11,584 nucleotides of DNA, from assembly GCA_900555635.1 (NCBI GenBank), contig USLU01000111.1, positions 1-11,584 on the forward strand. Reading direction: 5' to 3'. The notes beneath the pieces were generated by a model. It was not told the DNA's origin and made no database searches. It was given only the letters and a program-made list of their open reading frames with translations. A program made the translations under genes and the position numbers. The DNA comes from an uncultured Bacteroides sp. Lineage in GTDB: Bacteria > Bacteroidota > Bacteroidia > Bacteroidales > Bacteroidaceae. Below are positions 6,652 through 11,584 of this stretch, piece after piece. How positions within the stretch are numbered: position 1 is the first letter of the stretch; every line of letters begins with the position of its first letter.

Positions 6652-9600
6652 TTAAAATGATAAGTTAAGTCCCAGCGAGTAAAGACGGGTACCCAGACCA
6701 CCGGTTTCGGGATCACCATATTCCCAGTCTTTGGCCCATGTAGCAACATTGCGTACAGTACCGGATATTTTCACACGCTCAATGCCCCATTTCTGTGTCA
6801 GTTTTCTAGGCAGTGTATATCCTACAGCAATATTTTCCAAACGGATGAAGGAGCGATTATACAGCATACCGGGTTTCTTGGCACCATCAGGACCATTGGC
6901 ATCGATTCTTCCGTACTTATTAGTCGGATTGTCGATGGTCCAATACTCTTTAGCTTGCAAACAGGCAGCAGCGTATGACATGCGACCACCATCATCGTCA
7001 TTATTTAAGTAGTTGGTAGAAAGAGCCTTATGACCCATACGGGAGTAGATATTGATGGAAACGGTTAAATCTTTCCAAAGTACGAATTCGTTACGCAATG
7101 ACCAGTTAATGGGAGGTGTGGTTGTTCCCAGAAACTGCTTGTCGTCATCGTTATAGACGATAGTTTGCACACTGCCATCAGCGTTATAGATATCGTTCTC
7201 CGGATTGTTCCATACCTTCGGGTCGCCCGGCTGCTGCTTGTATTTGGCTGCCTCTTTCCATTCATCGTTCTGCCAAATGCCGATCACTTTATAGTCCCAT
7301 ATTTGGTTGATGGGTTTTCCGATGAACCAACCGTTAGCAGTATAGTCAGATTCCTTTTGCCCGATTACATTACTATTAGCATCCAATACGTTTTCGTATT
7401 CATAAAACAGGTGCTTGATTTTATTCTTATTATAGGAGAAGTTGAACGTTGTATTCCATTCAAAATTCTTTTGCTTGATGTTTACCGTATTCAAGGAGAA
7501 TTCAAAACCAGTATTGTTAACTTGCCCCAAATTGGTAGTAATATTGTTGAAACCGGTAAAAACTGGCAATGGTTGTGACATAATCATGTCGTTGGTATTC
7601 ATCGTATAAAATTCCATTGTACCGGTAATACGATCATTTAGGAAACCAAAATCCAAGGCAAAATTCCACGATTTTGTCTTCTCCCATTGCAAGGTAGGAT
7701 TTGCCATACGGCTTGCCATTAGATAGCGCATTAATTCTACTTCACCAGTAGATGTAAGATAACCCATATAATCGCCACTACCTGCACTAAGATTTGCCAA
7801 TGCCGTGTAAGGATCCGCCAATGAACGATTACCGTTACTACCATAGGAAGCACGTAACTTACCACTGCTCATCACATTCTTGATTTTTTGGAAAAACTTT
7901 TCGTTAGAGAAAGTCCATGCAACAGCTACAGAAGGGAACCAAGCATAAGGATTGGTAGAACCGAATGCAGAATAACCATCGCGGCGGATAGATGTGGTCA
8001 GCATATAACGGTCATCATAGGAATAGAACAGACGGCCTAATAAACCGTCAGCAGTCTCATGCGAGTCAGTGGTTGAATAGGAACTGCTCTCTTTAGAACC
8101 ATTCTGTGTATTATGGAATCCCAATGCATCTGAAGGCTGAATGTTGCGTGCCTCAATGCGGTCGGACCAACGTTGGCGTTCCTCTGCTTCTTGAGCTAAA
8201 GTTACAATAAAGTGATGCTTTTTATCAAAAATTTTGTCCCAAGTGATAGTGTTGTTCAATGACCAATCAAAACGTTTGGCATGTTCACGATCGGCACCAC
8301 GATTGTTAGGATTGCTACCTGGCAGGTCTGCTGACATGAAATAGCGCTCATAGAAAAATTGATAACGCGGTGCAACATTGAACTGATAGGTGATGCCAAA
8401 AGGCAGTTTTACTTTAGCGTTAAAGATAGAATTCAGCACCGTATATCCTTTTTCCAGATCTAAATGGTGTTTTTGGAAATCATAATTATAACCGCGCTGT
8501 GAATAAGTTTCGTCATTCGGATATTGAATAGGATTCCCATCTTCATCGGCATAATCCGCGTAAGGACTATTACGCATGAATTGACCTTCGTCCATGTCAA
8601 TACTGCCATCAGTACGATCTTGGAAATTGACATTGGCTCCTATCTCGAACCAATTAGTTACTTTGGCATTCAATTTCATATTGGCACGAACAGCACGATA
8701 GGTATCATCAATCAAGGCGCCTTCGTTACGCAGATAGCCCAAAGAGAAGTAATAATCCACTTTCTCAGAAGCACCGCTGACACTGGCATTGTAGTCCTGA
8801 TTGAAACCCAAACGAAAGGCTTTGTCCTCCCAATCCACAGTCTTGCCTGACAGAATATTTTCAAGCACATTACCTGTGAATCCCAAACGCTTTGCCCAAA
8901 TGCTCAAATCGCTTTCTCCAGATTCGTTGCTAGTATAACCTCTCCAAATATCCAAATCAATATTCGTCAACTTATCGGGATTCGTATAATAGTCATCCAT
9001 ACCTTTATATACACCAATTTGGTAGTCGTCCCAATTACCTTCTGCATTAGCTCCGTAAGTACTTTTAGCTTTCCAGTCTGCATAATGCTGCAAATATGCA
9101 GAAGGACTAAATCGTTCACGGTAAGCGCTTCGTTGTGTCAGACCAATATTTGTGCTGACGTTTACTACCGGTTTACCTCTCTTTCCTTTTTTAGTCGTAA
9201 TGATAATAACACCATTGGCTGCTTTGGCACCATACACAGCTGCCGCAGAAGCATCCTTCAATACATCAATCTGACCAATATCGTCAGGATTGATTTCAGA
9301 AAGTTCGCCATAGAACATCATACCATCTAATATTAACAAGGGTGAGTTGTGATTACCATCCGTATAAACAGAACGTTGACCGCGGATATTCATGGAACCA
9401 CCACCCTTGGCATCAGCATTGTAACCTATGGCCAAACCTGGTGTACCACGAAGAATATCTTGTACAGTTTTGGGATTTTCATTAGCTATTTTATCCGGAC
9501 GCACCTGTATTACAGATCCGGTAAGGTCTTTCTTACGCATGGTACCATAACCAACTACCACAACCTCTTCCAAGGCTTGGGCATCGTCTTTTAACATAAT

Positions 9601-9873
9601 TTTAAGTGGTTGTCCTCTAAATACCACTTCCTGCGTCTGCATTCCAATATAAGAAACAATCAATGTTTCCCCCGTTTTACCTTTTATAGAAAAATTCCCA
9701 TCAACATCGGTTATGGTTCCTGTAGTAGTTCCTTTTACCATAATAGTCACCCCCAATAGAGGATCATTGTTCGCATCTATGACAGTCCCTTTTATCATCA
9801 TATTCTGGGCATATATAACATGTGCGAACATACAACAAAATAAAAATAAAATTTTTTTGACCATGTTTAACAT
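6652..9873 (-). CDS. susC: SusC/RagA-family TonB-dependent outer-membrane glycan transporter
   Basis: Imports oligosaccharides across the outer membrane using TonB energy, together with the SusD partner encoded 18 bp downstream. The 1073-residue protein has a signal peptide (residues 1-22, ending YAQ), a carboxypeptidase-regulatory-like domain at about 26-95 (KGTVIDANNDPLLGVTIMVKG onward), the conserved ALEEVVVVGYG stretch at 100-110, and a plug domain at about 112-230 with LRGTPGL, MNIRGQRS, LLILDGM, DVLKDASAAAVYG and ANGVIIITTKKG. The rest is the 22-strand beta-barrel, ending in a typical outer-membrane signal (SLGLNLSF, terminal Phe). No STN domain is present before the regulatory-like domain, so signalling through an anti-sigma factor is not indicated. 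Start codon is ambiguous: ATG at 9873 or three codons later (MVKKILF). First gene of the PUL transcript. Confidence 0.97.
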   Translation of the reverse strand: MLNMVKKILFLFCCMFAHVIYAQNMMIKGTVIDANNDPLLGVTIMVKGTTTGTITDVDGNFSIKGKTGETLIVSYIGMQTQEVVFRGQPLKIMLKDDAQALEEVVVVGYGTMRKKDLTGSVIQVRPDKIANENPKTVQDILRGTPGLAIGYNADAKGGGSMNIRGQRSVYTDGNHNSPLLILDGMMFYGELSEINPDDIGQIDVLKDASAAAVYGAKAANGVIIITTKKGKRGKPVVNVSTNIGLTQRSAYRERFSPSAYLQHYADWKAKSTYGANAEGNWDDYQIGVYKGMDDYYTNPDKLTNIDLDIWRGYTSNESGESDLSIWAKRLGFTGNVLENILSGKTVDWEDKAFRLGFNQDYNASVSGASEKVDYYFSLGYLRNEGALIDDTYRAVRANMKLNAKVTNWFEIGANVNFQDRTDGSIDMDEGQFMRNSPYADYADEDGNPIQYPNDETYSQRGYNYDFQKHHLDLEKGYTVLNSIFNAKVKLPFGITYQFNVAPRYQFFYERYFMSADLPGSNPNNRGADREHAKRFDWSLNNTITWDKIFDKKHHFIVTLAQEAEERQRWSDRIEARNIQPSDALGFHNTQNGSKESSSYSTTDSHETADGLLGRLFYSYDDRYMLTTSIRRDGYSAFGSTNPYAWFPSVAVAWTFSNEKFFQKIKNVMSSGKLRASYGSNGNRSLADPYTALANLSAGSGDYMGYLTSTGEVELMRYLMASRMANPTLQWEKTKSWNFALDFGFLNDRITGTMEFYTMNTNDMIMSQPLPVFTGFNNITTNLGQVNNTGFEFSLNTVNIKQKNFEWNTTFNFSYNKNKIKHLFYEYENVLDANSNVIGQKESDYTANGWFIGKPINQIWDYKVIGIWQNDEWKEAAKYKQQPGDPKVWNNPENDIYNADGSVQTIVYNDDDKQFLGTTTPPINWSLRNEFVLWKDLTVSINIYSRMGHKALSTNYLNNDDDGGRMSYAAACLQAKEYWTIDNPTNKYGRIDANGPDGAKKPGMLYNRSFIRLENIAVGYTLPRKLTQKWGIERVKISGTVRNVATWAKDWEYGDPETGGLGTRLYSLGLNLSF

Positions 9874-9900
9874 TTTATTAGATTAAAAGTTTACAGAGGA

Positions 9901-9931
9901 TTTTATCCCATATAAATAACTCATAGTTTTG
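9901..9931 (+). promoter_or_regulatory. Possible antisense promoter in the susC leader
   Basis: TAGTTTTG (9924-9931) matches TAnnTTTG exactly on the plus strand, and TTTT (9901-9904), three of four bases of the -33 consensus, precedes it with a 19-nt spacer. A transcript would start near 9938 and run away from susC, antisense to the susC leader RNA. Cis-antisense small RNAs near susC genes are known in Bacteroides (for example DonS in B. fragilis), which makes this worth noting, but the local AT richness raises the chance of a random match. Confidence 0.35.
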
Positions 9932-9943
9932 CAAAATGCAAAA
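9927..9943. repeat. Perfect inverted repeat 54 bp upstream of susC
   Basis: TTTTGCA (9927-9933), AAA, TGCAAAA (9937-9943) is a perfect 7-bp inverted repeat with a 3-nt centre. As DNA it could be a small operator; as RNA it would form a tight hairpin in the susC leader. It overlaps the -7 element of the putative antisense promoter. No T-run follows on either strand, so it is not an obvious terminator. Confidence 0.45.
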
Positions 9944-10214
9944 GAAGTAGAATGAAAAAAATCATTTTATTATACCATAGGCGTATTAAATTAAGTTTAA
10001 CATTATGTCAAAAAACAAGATTATTATCTCTAAAATATATAAAGAGAAATCCAAAATACTTTTTTCATTTATCCTTCAAACAATCCTTTTAATTCAACTA
10101 TACCCCAATAAAAATTCTTATTATCACAATCTCTATCTTTACCTTTTTCATTCATGTCATGAAGATTATTATCTTCTATTAATTGAGTTCTGTCCTGTTG
10201 AAAACCTTATATTT

Positions 10215-10226
10215 ATCCTTTTGGAT
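10215..10226. repeat. Short palindrome ATCC-TTTT-GGAT
   Basis: A 4-bp stem with a TTTT centre, located just downstream (minus-strand sense) of the candidate susC -7 element, so it would lie at or very near the transcript's 5' end. A near copy, ATCC-TTTA-GGAT, is at 10319-10330, 104 bp upstream. The pair could be a binding site repeated on both sides of the promoter; the short length allows chance. Confidence 0.3.
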
Positions 10227-10230
10227 GAGA

Positions 10231-10238
10231 CAAAAGTA
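10231..10238 (-). promoter_or_regulatory. Candidate -7 element of the susCD promoter
   Basis: TACTTTTG on the minus strand (10238-10231) is an exact match to TAnnTTTG and is the only one facing susC that I found in the leader. The sequence where the -33 TTTG should be (around 10258-10262) is merely AT-rich; a true TTTG lies at 10268-10265 with a 26-nt spacer, too far for the standard promoter. A weak -33 is compatible with an activator-dependent PUL promoter. It would give a 5' leader of about 350 nt. Confidence 0.4.
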
Positions 10239-10318
10239 GAAAAATCGACCAAATTATAATACTACAAACAAACCAATTAATGGAAAATTAGTCCCAAACT
10301 AATTTAAGAATTAAAAAG

Positions 10319-10330
10319 ATCCTTTAGGAT
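10319..10330. repeat. Short palindrome ATCC-TTTA-GGAT (second copy)
   Basis: Differs from the copy at 10215-10226 by one central base. It lies about 80 bp upstream of the candidate susC -7 element, a position where an activator could bind. Confidence 0.28.
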
Positions 10331-10496
10331 AAGCTCTAATGCCTATTTGGGCTATATAAATGAATCCAACATAGATACCCAACAAGTTAACTATTATGGA
10401 TTATTCTTTCTTCTATTGAACAAATTGTTTCTTCTTTAATTCATTAACCAATCAAGCTCTGATCTCTCCATTCATTATTAATATGAGATAAAACAC

Positions 10497-11153
10497 TTAT
10501 TTATATAAAGTCATAATAATCTTTGAAAAAAGACCTTTGCATGAATTATACCTCAAGCTTATGTTGGAGTTCATCTTTAGACAACTTCGCTCTTCTTCCC
10601 AGTCGAACGCGTCAAGTTCCTCCATGTACAAGTTGATATGTTCGTCTAAACGTCTGATGCGGTCATCCAATTTGTTAAGCGTAAAATTGTTGTCCTTAGC
10701 ATTGACTGCCTTGAGCTTGCTACCATCTATAGAGATATAAGACTTTAAGAAAAGCTTTAGTCCCATACAGAGCTTGTTGAACTTCTTGAATACCTTTGTT
10801 ATGCTGTCTTTGTTATCTTTACGACAGTCGAATATGGTACGAAAATCCGGATACAGTTTACCAAGTAGCCACATGACCTCCAGGTTACACTTGCATTCAC
10901 GTGCTAATTTTCTTGATGAACGGATTTGATAAAAGTAACCATAGATATACAGTTTCAAAAGATCGCGAGGATCATAACCGGGTATACCTGTACCTTTGGG
11001 GATACTTTGGACAAAGTCAAGGGGGGGCATGTCCAGACTATCTACAAATACATCAAACAAACGCACAGAGGCATCACCTCCACATATTCATCTATGCAGT
11101 CGGGAAAAATACTTCTTGTCTGCGGTCTTCGCTTTTTTGTATGTCATAAGCAT
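10497..11153 (-). pseudogene. Decayed IS1182-family transposase (N-terminal part only)
   Basis: The frame beginning at ATG 11153 or 11147 encodes MTYKKAKTADKKYFSRL and hits an in-frame TGA at 11090-11088; the same frame then continues through 11066 (GTG) as a recognisable IS1182-type transposase N-terminal domain: IPGYDPRDLLKLYIYGYFYQIRSS, the LARECKCNLEVMWLLGKLYPDFRT region, and ISIDGSKLKAVNAKDNNFT, which contains the first acidic residue of the DDE triad. Around 10588-10592 the reading frame slips: the other frame encodes KDELQHKLEV, the expected family continuation, and the original frame resumes at YNSCK near 10555. After that, similarity ends and a stop occurs at 10499. The second Asp, the Glu and the whole C-terminal half are missing. 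It cannot be an active transposase. Confidence 0.85.
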
Positions 11154-11291
11154 GGCCTTTATTTGCTTTCAAGGTACAAAAAGTAGTGAGACTACATAGA
11201 ATATAGTGTTAAACCATGCTATAAAAATGGGAAATCTTCATACTTACTACTGCAGACTTGTCGGCCTATAAGTTTTTCGGACAGCCTCCCC
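10550..11291 (-). mobile_element. IS1182-like insertion sequence remnant with one end preserved
   Basis: Upstream of the transposase start the minus strand reads GGGGAGGCTGTCCGAAAAAC (11291-11272), the style of terminal inverted repeat seen in IS1182-family and related Bacteroides elements, so 11291 is the likely left end. The remaining 119 bp between this end and the start codon is non-coding leader. No matching copy of the repeat (GTTTTTCGGACAGCC in the other orientation) is seen on the susC side, and transposase similarity stops near 10550, so the right end has been deleted. The inner boundary is approximate. Confidence 0.6.
11272..11291 (-). repeat. Probable terminal inverted repeat of the IS1182-like element
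   Basis: GGGGAGGCTGTCCGAAAAAC on the minus strand, 119 bp ahead of the transposase start codon at 11153. The call rests on position and on resemblance to known GGGG(N)CTGTC-type ends; no partner copy is present in the window to confirm it. Confidence 0.5.
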
Positions 11292-11476
11292 AGTTCTACT
11301 ATGATCCAATACAAAAAGGAAGACTATGAGCCTTGTGTACAAAAATAAACATACTGATCAGAAAAAGATAGAACATATAGTCCAATAAAAGCAACAATTT
11401 ATTCATTTACAAAATAGAATCCTGATTATTAAACTGTGCTTGTGGAAAAACTAAGTCCCTTCTCCGAAAAAAGTAA

Positions 11477-11484
11477 TATCTTTG
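11477..11484 (+). promoter_or_regulatory. Plus-strand -7 element facing the right edge
   Basis: TATCTTTG is an exact TAnnTTTG match, the same octamer as in the promoter at 124-131. A clear TTTG at the normal -33 distance is lacking. Transcription would begin near 11491, ten bases before the first tandem repeat, so the repeats would be the start of the leader RNA of a gene beyond the window. Confidence 0.4.
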
Positions 11485-11500
11485 AGTGCATAAATTAATT

Positions 11501-11584
11501 CGTCCGGCTATAGGCATTCTTTCGTCCGGCTATAGGCAAACGCAACGTCGCCTATAGGCAAACTTGCGTCCGGCTATAGTCGGA
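11501..11584. repeat. Four ~22-bp tandem repeats with CTATAG core (array truncated)
   Basis: Copies start at 11501, 11523, 11546 and 11567 (spacing 22, 23, 21). Copies 1 and 2 share CGTCCGGCTATAGGCA exactly; copy 3 is CGTCGCCTATAGGCA, whose GCCTATAGGC is a perfect palindrome; copy 4 begins CGTCCGGCTATAG and then diverges to TCGGA at the window edge. The 6-7 bases between cores vary. The period is about two helical turns, so the palindromic cores would face the same side of the DNA. The array is GC-rich within AT-rich surroundings. Confidence 0.85.

Larger units (their letters stand above)
9874..10496. other. Gene-poor 623-bp AT-rich leader upstream of susC
   Basis: This very AT-rich stretch separates susC from the IS1182 remnant. 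No regulator gene is present. It contains a susC-facing -7-like element (10231-10238), a plus-strand promoter-like sequence (9901-9931), an inverted repeat at 9927-9943, two short ATCC-TTTN-GGAT palindromes (10215-10226 and 10319-10330) and a 10-bp direct repeat GTTTAACATT (9865-9874 and 9995-10004). A plus-strand open frame of 84 codons at 10005-10259 has low-complexity, AT-driven composition and is not called as a gene. Confidence 0.6.
11292..11584. other. Right-edge intergenic region with promoter and repeats
   Basis: No coding region is supported here. From 11292 to about 11460 the sequence is AT-rich without recognisable features. Beyond that are a plus-strand promoter-like element (11477-11484) and a tandem repeat array (11501-11584) that continues past the window, suggesting an unseen rightward gene whose leader carries the repeats. 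Confidence 0.55.

Noticed and set aside
7165..7578. Plus-strand 137-codon open frame opposite susC
   Set aside because: Lies entirely within the strongly supported susC coding region in antisense and shows no recognisable domain; typical shadow frame.
10005..10259. Plus-strand open frame of 84 codons in the susC leader
   Set aside because: Composition is low-complexity and AT-driven (Ile, Leu, Lys, Tyr, Asn), no family resemblance, and it overlaps the candidate susC promoter. Kept only as a possible antisense RNA region.
11340..11347. Minus-strand TATTTTTG as a promoter for the IS1182 transposase
   Set aside because: It matches the -7 consensus, but no TTTG lies at the right distance and it sits outside the element's proposed end; likely chance in AT-rich DNA.
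11501..11584. CRISPR array
   Set aside because: The repeats are about 16 bp with 5-7 bp spacers, far shorter than CRISPR repeats and spacers, and no cas gene is present.

Overview
The window reads as a piece of a Bacteroidota chromosome, most likely Bacteroides, Phocaeicola or a close relative. The evidence is an adjacent SusC/SusD pair, several exported enzymes with signal peptides or lipoboxes, a serine-type sulfatase, and promoter-like TAnnTTTG (-7) elements instead of sigma-70 -10 boxes. The genes have moderate GC and the intergenic DNA is strongly AT-rich. No rRNA, tRNA or CRISPR array was seen.

Most of the window (368-9873, all minus strand) is one polysaccharide utilization locus (PUL). 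In transcription order it holds a SusC-type TonB-dependent transporter (9873-6652), a SusD-type surface glycan-binding lipoprotein (6633-4627), a 408-bp gap, a lipoprotein aldose 1-epimerase (4218-3082), a lipoprotein S1 sulfatase with a serine catalytic motif (3053-1509), and a secreted GH105 unsaturated uronyl hydrolase (1486-368). Gaps inside the two blocks are 18 to 28 bp, so each block looks co-transcribed. The inferred job is to take up a sulfated, uronic-acid-containing oligosaccharide that a polysaccharide lyase has already cut, remove sulfate, remove the 4,5-unsaturated uronic acid from the non-reducing end, and mutarotate the released sugars. No lyase and no regulator (HTCS, ECF sigma/anti-sigma pair or SusR) lies in the window, so these must be encoded elsewhere or have been lost.

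The PUL is bordered by mobile DNA on both sides. On the left, the first 97-103 bases are the start of a small minus-strand gene resembling the accessory ORF of an IS66-type element, preceded by a good Bacteroides-type promoter. On the right (10497-11291) is a decayed IS1182-family transposase fragment with an in-frame stop, frameshifts and a missing C-terminal half; one likely terminal inverted repeat remains.

The 623-bp leader between the IS1182 remnant and susC has no convincing gene. It does hold a -7-like element facing susC about 350 bp upstream, a plus-strand promoter-like sequence pointing away from susC (possible antisense RNA), and several short perfect inverted repeats. At the right edge, a plus-strand promoter-like element is followed by four ~22-bp tandem repeats with a CTATAG palindromic core, which run off the window.
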